Part shown: positions 23,418 through 31,771 of the stretch, piece after piece
How the letters are laid out: each line of letters starts with the position of its first letter
Position numbering within the stretch: the first letter of the stretch is position 1
From: an uncultured Clostridia bacterium
Lineage (GTDB): Bacteria; Bacillota; Clostridia; Oscillospirales; Acutalibacteraceae
Assembly (NCBI GenBank): GCA_947598155.1
Contig: CANQFC010000006.1
Location: 62,001-126,000 of the forward strand
Length of the DNA: 64,000 bases
Direction: 5' to 3'
The notes under the pieces: model-generated
What the model was told of the DNA's origin: nothing
The model's input: only the letters and a program-made list of their open reading frames with translations
Database searches by the model: none
Program-made: the position numbers and the translations under genes

Positions 23418-25136
23418 ATGTTTAACAATATCTACAATTTTATATATTTATTGGGGCTTCAGACTATACGCCGCCTTAAAAAATTCGGAAAGCGTATGAA
23501 AGAGGTCTTTTTGCGTCCTCTGCGCGCCGTAACTACGCTTATATTTACTGCGCTTATTGTTATAGACAAATTCGCCCTTAATACTTTTCATGAGATAACT
23601 GCGGACGTTAAGTCGCTTTTTGAAAACACAAAAAGAGTTTTATCCGAGGCGAAGGCGGATAACAGCAGTACGAAAAAAATTCGTATAAAAAATCTTCCCG
23701 TTTATTTTCGCAAGATGTGGCAACTTTATAAGCACGTCTTTATTTACGCGGGCAACCTTGTTTTGCCGCTCATCACCTTTATTATTATGCTTAACGTGAT
23801 TTTTGCCGTCAAAGACACGACATTTGCGCTGGAGCTGACTTATAACGGCGAGGTCATAGGGTTCGTTAAGAGTGAGGCGGTCTATAAAGAGGCGAGAAAT
23901 CAGGCGGTTCAGCGTTTGCAGATTAAATCGGGCGATGTAACAGCCGACAACGGCAGGCAGGAGCTGATAGGCAACGCCGAGTACAGCCTTAAAAGAGTTA
24001 AACTCAGCCAGATAAGCGACGCTTCGGCGGTTTGCGACAGCCTCATTGAAAATTCCGACTGCGAAATAACAAACGCCTGCGGTGTTTATATTGACGGGGA
24101 TTTCCTTTGCGCGGTTAAGAATGAAACGGACGCGCTCGCTTTGTTTGATAACATACTTGCCGAATATAAGACGGAGGACGACGCCGAGGTAAGTTTTGTT
24201 GAGGACATAAACTATGTTCAGGGGCTTTACCCCGACAATGAAAATACGGTCTGGGACGCGAAAAAGCTTTCAGAAAAGCTTTCCGAAAAAAAGAGCGACG
24301 CCAAATATTACACCGTCAAGGAGGGCGACACCGTTTCGCGTATAGCCGAAAACTGTTCCGTCAGCTCGGCCGATATTTTTGCGCTTAATCCCGAATTAAA
24401 AGAAAATATTTATGTGGGTCAAAAAATACTTGTGGAAAAAGATGTGAATTTTGTTCAGGTTCAGATAACCAAAACGGAAACGCACACCGAAAAAATTAAA
24501 TATTCGACAGTTAAGGTCAACACGGATTCGCTTTATGTGGGCGACTCCAAGACCGTTGTAAAAGGCTCCGACGGCGAACAGACCGTAACAGAACTTGTAA
24601 CTTATATTGACGGCGTAAGAGTATCCTCCAAAGAGGTTTCAAGAGTTACGACCAAAGAGGCGGTCGACGAAAAAATACATGTCGGCACAAAACGCAACAA
24701 TTATTACGGCGGAAGTCAAAGCACATTCTCTTATTCGGGCGCAAAATTCTGCTGGCCCGGCGTCGGCGCGACAATTATTTCCTCAAGATACGGAAGGCGC
24801 GCACTGAACGGCTGGCATAACGGTATGGATCTTTGCAGACCCGGAGGCAGTAAGGGAGCTCCCGTTGTTGCGGCGGAATCCGGCAGAGTCGTTTATGTCG
24901 GATATGAAGGTATGGGCGGAAACGTTATCAGGATTGACCACGGAAACGGGCTTGTCACAATGTACGCCCATTTAAAATCAGGTTCAACATGCGTAAGAAC
25001 GGGTCAGTATGTAACACGCGGGCAGCAAATAGCGCAGATAGGCGACACAGGCTATGTTACGGGAGCGCACCTCCATTTTGAGGTAAGAGTTAACGGAAAC
25101 CGAGTAAACCCCGCGCCGTATCTCGGAATAAAATAA
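23418..25136 (+). CDS. Membrane-anchored LysM/G5/M23 peptidoglycan endopeptidase
   Basis: A 572-residue cell-wall enzyme: cytoplasmic N-terminal stretch, a transmembrane helix at about 108-130, an exposed region (130-290), a LysM domain (YYTVKEGDTVSRIAENCSV, about 294-340), a G5 domain (about 345-425) and a C-terminal M23 domain with the zinc motifs HNGMD and HLHFE. The stretch from GNVIRIDHGNGLV to TMYAHLKSG is typical of active LytM peptidases. It is the first gene of a likely operon: the HPr-kinase-like gene starts 22 bases after it. Its cotranscription with an export system is unusual for a housekeeping hydrolase. Confidence 0.92.
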   Translation: MFNNIYNFIYLLGLQTIRRLKKFGKRMKEVFLRPLRAVTTLIFTALIVIDKFALNTFHEITADVKSLFENTKRVLSEAKADNSSTKKIRIKNLPVYFRKMWQLYKHVFIYAGNLVLPLITFIIMLNVIFAVKDTTFALELTYNGEVIGFVKSEAVYKEARNQAVQRLQIKSGDVTADNGRQELIGNAEYSLKRVKLSQISDASAVCDSLIENSDCEITNACGVYIDGDFLCAVKNETDALALFDNILAEYKTEDDAEVSFVEDINYVQGLYPDNENTVWDAKKLSEKLSEKKSDAKYYTVKEGDTVSRIAENCSVSSADIFALNPELKENIYVGQKILVEKDVNFVQVQITKTETHTEKIKYSTVKVNTDSLYVGDSKTVVKGSDGEQTVTELVTYIDGVRVSSKEVSRVTTKEAVDEKIHVGTKRNNYYGGSQSTFSYSGAKFCWPGVGATIISSRYGRRALNGWHNGMDLCRPGGSKGAPVVAAESGRVVYVGYEGMGGNVIRIDHGNGLVTMYAHLKSGSTCVRTGQYVTRGQQIAQIGDTGYVTGAHLHFEVRVNGNRVNPAPYLGIK

Positions 25137-25158
25137 TAAAATAATTATCGGAGTAAAA

Positions 25159-25881
25159 ATGGGAAAATATATTATTGCGGGCATTAAAACCGAATATGAG
25201 CCGAAATTTTCCCTTTTAAGGGAAAGAAGTAAAGCATACGAGGCTGATTTTCCAGACGGAGAAACGCAGATACGCATAAAAATAAAAGATGAATTTCTCA
25301 AAAAGCAACAGGCGCAGTTTCCAAATCTTTCAATGGAAGAGCACGAATATATGTGGACCGGCGAGGCATTTTACATTGAGGCTTTGCGCTACGGCGGAAT
25401 AGTCCTTCACTCTTCGTGCGTTGAAAAAGACGGACAGGCATATCTTTTTTCCGCAAAAAGCGGAATCGGCAAATCCACACACACCCATTTGTGGCTCACT
25501 GAAATCCCCAACACAAGGATAATAAACGACGATAAGCCGTTGCTTATATGCCGCGACGGGAAAATCTGCGCCTGCGGAACGCCGTTTTCGGGGAAAACCG
25601 ATGAAAACATAAACGAGTGCGTCCCCGTAAGGGCGATAGTGTTTTTGCACAGGAGCGAAAAAAATACCGTTGAGGTTCTTAAACCCTCTGCGGCGGTACC
25701 GCTGTTTATGGCGCAGACCGTAAACCCCCGTATAAAGGAATATGCAAATACAATGCTGGAAAGAACGGACGAAATACTTACCGAAATTCCGGTTCTTTCA
25801 CTCGGATGCAACAAAGAACGCGGAACAGGGGAATTTACTTACGGAGAAATTGAAAGACTTTTACAGGGAAAGGACTGTTAA
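25159..25881 (+). CDS. HPr kinase/phosphorylase-like protein (RiPP-pathway type)
   Basis: A 240-residue P-loop protein. The region from YLFSAKSGIGKSTHTHLW (Walker A, about 98-106) to INDDKPLL and GTPFSGK resembles the catalytic core of HprK, without the N-terminal HprK domain or a C-terminal capsid-like helix for HPr binding. Stand-alone HprK-like proteins next to PqqD-like genes occur in lasso-peptide and related RiPP clusters, where some phosphorylate the peptide. Here the PqqD-like gene follows after two bases and an exporter gene after that. Substrate unknown; the possible precursor peptide was not found. A role in metabolic HPr control is unlikely because the regulatory parts are lacking. 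Confidence 0.78.
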   Translation: MGKYIIAGIKTEYEPKFSLLRERSKAYEADFPDGETQIRIKIKDEFLKKQQAQFPNLSMEEHEYMWTGEAFYIEALRYGGIVLHSSCVEKDGQAYLFSAKSGIGKSTHTHLWLTEIPNTRIINDDKPLLICRDGKICACGTPFSGKTDENINECVPVRAIVFLHRSEKNTVEVLKPSAAVPLFMAQTVNPRIKEYANTMLERTDEILTEIPVLSLGCNKERGTGEFTYGEIERLLQGKDC

Positions 25882-25883
25882 GC

Positions 25884-26153
25884 TTGATAAAAATTAAGGA
25901 CGGATACATTTTAAAAAAGGTTGCGGGCGAAAATATTGTTATAGCGACGGGCGACGCCCGGCTTTCATTTAATGGAATAATTACGTTTAACGAGGTCGGC
26001 GCTGAAGTCTTTTCACGGCTTGACGGCACTCGCACAATAAGCCGTATAACAGATGAGATAGCCGCTCTTTATGACGCTCCTAAAGATGTGATAGAGTCGG
26101 ATATTGAAAAGCTTATAGAAAAAATGAGAAAACAAGGGCTCTTAGAGGAATAA
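25884..26153 (+). CDS. PqqD-family peptide-binding protein (RiPP recognition element)
   Basis: An 89-residue protein with the PqqD fold: an N-terminal beta part (ILKKVAGENIVIATG), then FNEVGAEVFSRLDGTRTISR and the helical SDIEKLIEKMRKQGLLEE end. PqqD domains bind leader peptides of ribosomally made, modified peptides and present them to modifying enzymes. The start is TTG at 25884, two bases after the kinase stop, and the ABC exporter starts two bases after its own stop, so expression is coupled. No B2 protease, cyclase or radical SAM enzyme adjoins. Confidence 0.85.
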   Translation: MIKIKDGYILKKVAGENIVIATGDARLSFNGIITFNEVGAEVFSRLDGTRTISRITDEIAALYDAPKDVIESDIEKLIEKMRKQGLLEE

Positions 26154-26155
26154 GA

Positions 26156-27799
26156 ATGAAAGATACGGCCGCAGTAAAGTGGATAAGAAAAAACTCGGGT
26201 AACCGGGACGCAGAGGGCGCGGCGCTTGTTATGCTCAACGCCCTTATTGCCGTCTGCACAACATCGTTTGCGGTTATATCCAAAAGTGTGATTGACTCCG
26301 CTCAGCAGGGAAATTTCCCGGCGCTGAGGAAGAATGTATTTATACTTTTATCGGTTATAATCGCGCAGATGTCGGCTCGGGTCCTCTCATATTTTATTGA
26401 GGCGGTAAGCCGCGGCAGGGCGGAAATCAACATAAGAACGAAAGTATTTTCAAGCGTTTTAGGCGGGAATTTTGCCAAAATGAGTTCCTACCATTCCGGC
26501 GAGCTTATGACAAGGCTTACAGCGGACGTTTCGGTAGTGAGCGATGCGTCGGTTTACATTGTGCCTGCCGCAGTGCTGTATATCGTAAGGCTCGTTTCTT
26601 CGGCGGTTACGCTTTTGGCGCTTGACAGAAAATTTGCGGTTGTATTTATCGTCTGCGGAATCGGTGTTTCCGCGGCGGTGATAATCCTTAGAAATCCCAT
26701 AAAAAAATTTCACAAAAAAGTTCAGGAAAAAGATGAAAAGCTAAGAGCCTTTATGCAGGAATCCATTGAAAATCTTTTCGCGGTTAAAGTTTTCGGAATT
26801 GAAAAAAATACTGTTGAGCGTTCAAAAAAAAGACAGAGAGAGCTTTACCGCGCAAAGCTTAAAAGGATAGGAATTTCGATAATTTCACAGCTCGGGTTTT
26901 CATTTGCTTTTGCCATGGGATTTTTGGCGGCGGTAGCGTACGGCGCCAACGGAGTTTTAAAGGGAACAATGACGTTCGGCACGGTGACGTCCCTTATTTT
27001 GCTCGTTAATCAACTGCAATCTCCGATTTCGGGAATAACCGCAATTATACCGTCGTTTTTCGCTATGACCGCATCCGCGTCAAGACTTGCGGAGGTAACG
27101 GAGGAAAATGGCGAGGTAAAAACCGCCGAAGTAATTGACTATGACAGCTTTAACGGTATAGAGGCAAAGCATCTTTCGTTTGACTATGACGGCGAGCCGG
27201 TAATCGTAAATGCTGATTTTAATATAGATAAAGGAGATTTTGTAGGGATATGCGGCCGCTCGGGTGCGGGCAAAACGACGCTGTTTAAGCTTTTAACGGG
27301 GCTTTATATCCCTGTTTCCGGAGAGGTGTTAATAAAAACAAACGACGGAGTCAAGAGCGCCGACGTTTTGAGAGACCTTATTTCATTTGTGCCGCAGGAC
27401 AATATGCTTTTCAGCGGAAGTATCCGTGAAAATATAACGCTTTTAAATCAAAATGCGACGCAGGAGCAAATAGACAGTGCGCTTGAAATTGCCTGCGCGG
27501 ACGGTTTTGTAAAGAATTTTCCGTTGGGGCTTGACACCGTTTTAAGCGAGGACGGAGGCGGAATTTCGCAGGGACAGGCGCAAAGGCTTGCAATAGCGAG
27601 GGCAATACTCAGCGGCAAAAAGATACTTTTAATGGACGAGGCAACGTCTTCTCTTGACGCGCAGACCGAGAGACAGTTTATTGAAAATTTAAAGAAAATA
27701 GATGGAATTACGGTGCTGTTTATTACCCACCGTGAAGAAGTTTTAAGTAAATGCGGCAAAATAATACAAATTTCGGGTGGCGATATAAGAATAAAATGA
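26156..27799 (+). CDS. ABC transporter, fused permease and ATPase (exporter type)
   Basis: A 547-residue half-transporter: six transmembrane helices (residues 20-300) and an ATP-binding domain with Walker A GRSGAGKTT (about 364-372), the Q loop FVPQDNM, a signature GGISQGQAQR that departs from LSGGQ, Walker B ILLMDEATSS and H loop FITHREE. It should act as a homodimer exporting a peptide or lipid. It has no N-terminal C39 peptidase domain, so leader cleavage would need another protease. Tightly coupled to the kinase-like and PqqD-like genes, which suggests their product is the cargo (inference). Confidence 0.9.
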   Translation: MKDTAAVKWIRKNSGNRDAEGAALVMLNALIAVCTTSFAVISKSVIDSAQQGNFPALRKNVFILLSVIIAQMSARVLSYFIEAVSRGRAEINIRTKVFSSVLGGNFAKMSSYHSGELMTRLTADVSVVSDASVYIVPAAVLYIVRLVSSAVTLLALDRKFAVVFIVCGIGVSAAVIILRNPIKKFHKKVQEKDEKLRAFMQESIENLFAVKVFGIEKNTVERSKKRQRELYRAKLKRIGISIISQLGFSFAFAMGFLAAVAYGANGVLKGTMTFGTVTSLILLVNQLQSPISGITAIIPSFFAMTASASRLAEVTEENGEVKTAEVIDYDSFNGIEAKHLSFDYDGEPVIVNADFNIDKGDFVGICGRSGAGKTTLFKLLTGLYIPVSGEVLIKTNDGVKSADVLRDLISFVPQDNMLFSGSIRENITLLNQNATQEQIDSALEIACADGFVKNFPLGLDTVLSEDGGGISQGQAQRLAIARAILSGKKILLMDEATSSLDAQTERQFIENLKKIDGITVLFITHREEVLSKCGKIIQISGGDIRIK

Positions 27800-27809
27800 T
27801 AAAAAAATA

Positions 27810-27838
27810 TTGCAAAAGGTAAATGTTTTTGGTATAAT
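27810..27838 (+). promoter_or_regulatory. Promoter of the BY-kinase gene
   Basis: TTGCAA (27810-27815), 17 bases, TATAAT (27833-27838). It separates the polysaccharide gene from the preceding operon. Confidence 0.7.
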
Positions 27839-27875
27839 GCGTTTTGTGTATGATTTTTGATAGGAGAAGTAAAGT

Positions 27876-29420
27876 ATGGATTACAATTATAACGAGAGAT
27901 CAAACGAGGAGAACGGCATAACGATTTCCCAAATAATGCAGTACGTTGTCCGCGTAGTGCAGAAGTGGTGGCTTGTTGCAATATGCGCGGTTATTTGCGC
28001 GTCGGCAGGCTTTGTTATCGCTAAGGTGACGTATGAGCCTACTTACAGTACGACAGCGCGTTTTGCTATCGATAACAAGAGAGAAAATACCTCTATGCAA
28101 GGGCAAACATCGTCTGACATCAGCGCGGGCATTCTGCTTGCGCAAAACTATAAGAAAATTATGGTCGGAAGCGATAAAATAATGCGCGAAGTCGCCAAAG
28201 ATTGCGGTTATGAGATTACCGGCGACGAAGTTAAAAATATGATTAGGGCTTCGCTGGAAAGCAACACCTCTATTATTGAGATTACGTTTACCTCAAACGA
28301 CCCCGATTTGACTTATGCCATCGCCACAAGCTATGTTAACAATTACAGCAAGGTAACGGAAAACGCTTACCGCTCCACAAGCGCCAATCTTTTCGACGAA
28401 CCTGTTAGACCTGAAAAACGGAACGCCGACAACAAAACGATTTTATACACGCTTTTAGGCTTTGTTTTGGGAGCGTTTGCGGTTGTCTTTTCCATTTGCG
28501 CAAGCATATTTATAAAGGATACGCTTAAATCCGCCGATGACGTTACAAGCAAACTGAAGACCAAGCTTCTCGGACAGGTAGTGCGCATTAAAAAGAATGA
28601 TAAAACAACAAAAAATTTGCTTATTTCCGACAAAAAAACCGGATTTGCATTTATTGAGTCGTTCAAAATAATCCGTGCAAAAATTGAAAATATTTCCAAA
28701 CGCCACGGTCACAAAGTGTTTATTTTTACTAGCGCGTATGAAAATGAAGGTAAAACAACCGTTACCACAAATACGGCCCTTGCTCTCGCGAAGAGCGGAA
28801 AATCGGTTCTCCTTATTGACGGCGACCTTCGTAAACCTGCCATTTACAAGAATCTTGGAGTTTCGGCGACAAACGAATTGGGGCTTACGGGCGTAATTAA
28901 CGGTGAAAGGAGCCTGAGCGATTCAATTAAATACTTTGAAAAATTCAATCTTTTCCTGCTTATAACGAGTCAGGGCGTGTCCGATTCGGCTGAACTCCTT
29001 TCTTCGGAAAGTATGGAGGAGATAATTTCCGCGGTTAAAAATGAATTTGACTATGTTATTATTGATACGCCTCCTGCGGGAGTCATAGCAGACGCCTCGA
29101 TTATTGCGCAATACGCGGACGCCTGCGTAATGGTTGCCCGTTACGACTTTGCACCTTCAAGAAGAGTTAAGAAAACGATTGACGATATTGAAAATACCGG
29201 TACGGAGGTTGTCGGCTGCGTATTCAATGAAACCGAGGTAATAACTGACGACGGATTGGCTAAACGCGGCAGACGCCGCCGCTCTTACGGTTACGGTCAC
29301 GGATATGGTTACGGGTATGGTTACGGCCATAGCTACGGTTACGGATACGGTTATGGATACGACGACAATAAAAAGAGCGATGCGAAAAAGCAAAATGCTC
29401 GAAAAAAACTTGATGAATAA
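27876..29420 (+). CDS. Polysaccharide co-polymerase fused to bacterial tyrosine kinase (Wzz/BY-kinase)
   Basis: A 514-residue membrane protein controlling capsule or exopolysaccharide chain length. The Wzz part has transmembrane helices at about 33-53 and 187-210 around an outer domain. The cytoplasmic kinase has Walker A SAYENEGKTTVTTN, Walker A' VLLIDGDLRKP and Walker B VIIDTPPAG. The tail (about 470-495) is an alternating Tyr-Gly tract with some His, clearly the autophosphorylation cluster, though unusually regular. GGAGAAG precedes the ATG. In most Firmicutes the two halves are separate (CapA/CapB); here they are fused, as in Gram-negatives. No glycosyltransferase genes follow, so it is detached from a capsule cluster. 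Confidence 0.9.
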   Translation: MDYNYNERSNEENGITISQIMQYVVRVVQKWWLVAICAVICASAGFVIAKVTYEPTYSTTARFAIDNKRENTSMQGQTSSDISAGILLAQNYKKIMVGSDKIMREVAKDCGYEITGDEVKNMIRASLESNTSIIEITFTSNDPDLTYAIATSYVNNYSKVTENAYRSTSANLFDEPVRPEKRNADNKTILYTLLGFVLGAFAVVFSICASIFIKDTLKSADDVTSKLKTKLLGQVVRIKKNDKTTKNLLISDKKTGFAFIESFKIIRAKIENISKRHGHKVFIFTSAYENEGKTTVTTNTALALAKSGKSVLLIDGDLRKPAIYKNLGVSATNELGLTGVINGERSLSDSIKYFEKFNLFLLITSQGVSDSAELLSSESMEEIISAVKNEFDYVIIDTPPAGVIADASIIAQYADACVMVARYDFAPSRRVKKTIDDIENTGTEVVGCVFNETEVITDDGLAKRGRRRRSYGYGHGYGYGYGYGHSYGYGYGYGYDDNKKSDAKKQNARKKLDE

Positions 29421-29438
29421 TTAAATCAAACGTTTACT

Positions 29439-29467
29439 AAAGCGCTGTCAAAATGACGGCGCTTTTT
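29439..29467 (+). terminator. Terminator after the BY-kinase gene
   Basis: AAAGCGCTGTCA / TGACGGCGCTTT stem with an AAA loop, followed by a T run. Confidence 0.85.
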
Positions 29468-29563
29468 AAATTTTAAAATGCGAAAAATAAAGAAAAAATG
29501 AGAAAAACAGATAAAAGAATGTGTTTTATGCAAAAATCGGCGTTTATAGTCCTAAAACAATGT

Positions 29564-29592
29564 TTGACAGTCATATGAACATATGATACAAT
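29564..29592 (+). promoter_or_regulatory. DUF1836 promoter with operator in the spacer
   Basis: TTGACA (29564-29569), 17-base spacer, TACAAT (29587-29592). The spacer is almost entirely the dyad TCATATG-AA-CATATGA (29571-29586), a probable binding site for a repressor. Confidence 0.75.
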
Positions 29593-29620
29593 CAAGTCAC
29601 AACAAGAGAGGTGATATAAA

Positions 29621-30181
29621 ATGATAGATTACCTACCGGGAACGGTGCTGAAGTTTTCGGAAACAGCGGCAAACGACTGCTATTCGGTGATTGCGCCGCT
29701 TTTTGCGGTGACGAAAGGTCTCACACTGTCGCAGGTTTGCGATATGACGGGACTTAAGCCTACGACCATACAGAATTGGGTACGGCGCGGCTGGGTTAAA
29801 AATCCCGAAAATAAAAAGTACGGCGAACAACAGGTAATAAGAATTATTCTCCTTAATACAATGTGTTCGTCAATGGAACTTCAGCAGATTGAATTTTTGC
29901 TTGAGTATATAAACGGGGAGGTGGCGGACACTTCTGACGACATTTTGCCTGACCGCGAGCTTTATAATGTTTTATGCAGGATAGTTATAAATTCGGAAAA
30001 AATTCCCGCGGAGAACGATGAACTTCTTGACGAGCTTATTTTAGACGCCATTCACGGAGTGGAGCTTAAAGAGGCTGAATCAGAGAAAAAATTGAAAACG
30101 GCATTAAGGGCTATGGCGCTCGCGATAGTTGCCGGCAGAATAAAAAAGCTCGCGCTAAACGCGTACAGCAGTCTTTTGTAA
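29621..30181 (+). CDS. DUF1836 domain-containing protein
   Basis: A 186-residue cytoplasmic protein. The region VTKGLTLSQVCDMTGLKPTT followed by IQNWVRRGWVKNP is a MerR/HTH-like DNA-binding helix pair, as annotated in the DUF1836 family of Firmicutes; the C-terminal half is all-helical. ATG with GAGAGGTG. Its promoter contains a perfect 7+7 dyad between -35 and -10, so autoregulation is plausible. The target genes are unknown. A short repeat and the NfeD gene follow. Confidence 0.85.
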   Translation: MIDYLPGTVLKFSETAANDCYSVIAPLFAVTKGLTLSQVCDMTGLKPTTIQNWVRRGWVKNPENKKYGEQQVIRIILLNTMCSSMELQQIEFLLEYINGEVADTSDDILPDRELYNVLCRIVINSEKIPAENDELLDELILDAIHGVELKEAESEKKLKTALRAMALAIVAGRIKKLALNAYSSLL

Positions 30182-30187
30182 GAATAT

Positions 30188-30210
30188 AATTACAGGGCAA
30201 TCCCCTTATT
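30188..30210 (+). repeat. Short intergenic repeat copy, diverged
   Basis: AATTACAGGGCAATCCCCTT then ATT, between the DUF1836 and NfeD genes. Confidence 0.5.
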
Positions 30211-30251
30211 AAGCCGAATATTTTGTCAGTATAATAAAAAGGGTGGTAAAT

Positions 30252-30692
30252 ATGGGTTATCTTTTAGAAAATCTTTGGGCAATGTGGATAGCCATAGGCG
30301 TGTTCTTTTTGATAGTTGAGCTTTGCACAACAGCGCTTATTTCAATTTGGTTTGTACCCGCCGCAGGGCTAACGGCATTGCTGTCGTTCTTAATTCCGCA
30401 ACTCGGATGGCAAATAGTAATTTTTGCCGTATTAAGCTCGGTATTTATGCTGCTGTTTAAAAAGCTGTATAAAAAGAGGATAAAGAAAAATGAGGACGAT
30501 GTTAAGCCGGAAATATCTCTGATAGGCAAATCTGCCGTAACGCAGGAACCGACAGGTATGTACGGCGGCAGAGTAAAATGCGGAGACGTCTATTGGCGCG
30601 CCGTAAGCGAAGACGGCAGCGTAATAGACAAAGGGAAAACGGTCATAATAACAGGCGTAAACGATACTACGCTTGTTGTAAAAAATAAATAA
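30252..30692 (+). CDS. NfeD-like membrane protein
   Basis: A 146-residue protein: two or three transmembrane helices (about 7-75), then a short cytoplasmic linker and a C-terminal OB-fold NfeD domain (IGKSAVTQEPTGMYGGRVKC then the GDVYWRAVSEDG block). The ATG at 30252 follows AAGGGTGG. It lies 20 bases before a stomatin-type SPFH gene; NfeD and SPFH partners usually act together in membrane microdomains or stress protection. It lacks the N-terminal ClpP-like protease domain of long NfeD proteins. Confidence 0.9.
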   Translation: MGYLLENLWAMWIAIGVFFLIVELCTTALISIWFVPAAGLTALLSFLIPQLGWQIVIFAVLSSVFMLLFKKLYKKRIKKNEDDVKPEISLIGKSAVTQEPTGMYGGRVKCGDVYWRAVSEDGSVIDKGKTVIITGVNDTTLVVKNK

Positions 30693-30712
30693 TAGGAAAA
30701 GGAGAAATTATT

Positions 30713-31603
30713 ATGGCATTTATTTTAGCAGGACTTATTTTAATCATTCTCGGAATTATCGTCGCAAATGTGAGGATAGTTCCGCAGGCGGACGCTTTCG
30801 TTATTGAAAGGCTCGGTTCGTATTACACAACATGGGAAAACGGTCTTCACGTTAAGGTTCCTATAATCGACAGAATTTCAAAAAAAGTGAGCCTTAAAGA
30901 AGCTGTTGTGGATTTTCCTCCGCAGCCCGTTATTACTAAGGATAACGTTACAATGCAGATTGACACGGTTGTGTTTTACCGTATTGTAAATCCTAAGCTT
31001 TACACTTACGGCGTTGAAAGACCCATGATGGCGATTGAAAACCTTACCGCGACTACGCTCCGTAACATCATAGGCGAATTAGAGCTCGACTCAACGCTCA
31101 CCTCACGTGATGTAATTAACTCCAAGATTACCGAAATCCTTGACGAGGCAACGGACGCTTGGGGAATTAAAATTAACCGCGTTGAACTTAAAAATATAAT
31201 GCCTCCGAAGGAAATTCAGGATTCAATGGAAAAACAGATGAAGGCTGAGCGTGAACGCCGCGAAAAGATTTTGCAGGCGGAGGGCGAAAAGAAATCGGCT
31301 ATTCTGGTTGCGGAGGGCGAAAAAGAATCTGCAATTCTCCGTGCGGACGCAGTTAAGGAATCAAAAATCCGCACCGCAGAGGGCGAGGCCGAGGCTATCC
31401 TCAAGATTCAGGAGGCCACCGCAAAAGGTATTCAGATGATAAATGAGGCAAATCCGAGCGGAGCAGTAATAAACATTAAGGCGCTTGAGGCGTTTGAAAA
31501 AGCGGCCAACGGTCAGGCTACAAAAATCATTATTCCCTCCGAAATTCAGGGCATTGCGGGCCTTGCAGCGGGGATTACCGAGGCCGTAAAAGGAAGTAAA
31601 TAA
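30713..31603 (+). CDS. SPFH/Band 7 (stomatin-like) membrane protein
   Basis: A 296-residue protein with an N-terminal transmembrane helix (2-20), an SPFH domain (IVPQADAFVIERLGSYYTTW, then GLHVKVPIIDRI) and a long coiled coil with AEGEKKSAILVAEGEKESAI repeats before a short C-terminal region. This is the stomatin/QmcA-type arrangement, forming large membrane oligomers. GGAGAAA precedes the ATG. It forms an operon with the upstream NfeD-like gene. The long-form intergenic repeat overlaps its stop codon. Confidence 0.94.
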   Translation: MAFILAGLILIILGIIVANVRIVPQADAFVIERLGSYYTTWENGLHVKVPIIDRISKKVSLKEAVVDFPPQPVITKDNVTMQIDTVVFYRIVNPKLYTYGVERPMMAIENLTATTLRNIIGELELDSTLTSRDVINSKITEILDEATDAWGIKINRVELKNIMPPKEIQDSMEKQMKAERERREKILQAEGEKKSAILVAEGEKESAILRADAVKESKIRTAEGEAEAILKIQEATAKGIQMINEANPSGAVINIKALEAFEKAANGQATKIIIPSEIQGIAGLAAGITEAVKGSK

Positions 31604-31724
31604 CATAGGCAAGAGGTGTTCTTCGCCTTATATGCGGCGAGGGTCATTTCGGAATCAGGAGGGGATTTTCTCCCCTCTGATTCCCCACTAATCGGCTGTT
31701 GCCGCACCTTGCTATTATTGAACT
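31603..31724 (+). repeat. Long-form intergenic repeat after the SPFH gene
   Basis: Left end AACATAGGCAAGAGGTGTTC, hairpin TTCGCC...GGCGAG, GGTCATTTCGGAATCAGGAG, an added perfect dyad GAATCAGGAGGGGA / TCCCCTCTGATTC, then CCGCACCTTGC and TATTATTGAA. Confidence 0.7.
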
Positions 31725-31730
31725 ATGTGT

Positions 31731-31758
31731 GGGGGCAATAGCGTTGCCCCCGTTTTTT
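31731..31758 (+). terminator. Terminator of the NfeD/SPFH operon
   Basis: GGGGGCAA / TTGCCCCC with a five-base loop and a T6 run. Confidence 0.85.
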
Positions 31759-31771
31759 ATGGGGTATCACT

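Noticed and set aside
29280-29372. CRISPR-like or satellite repeat in the BY-kinase gene
   Set aside because: The near-repeat DNA codes for the Tyr-Gly tail; there are no spacers or regular repeat unit of CRISPR size.
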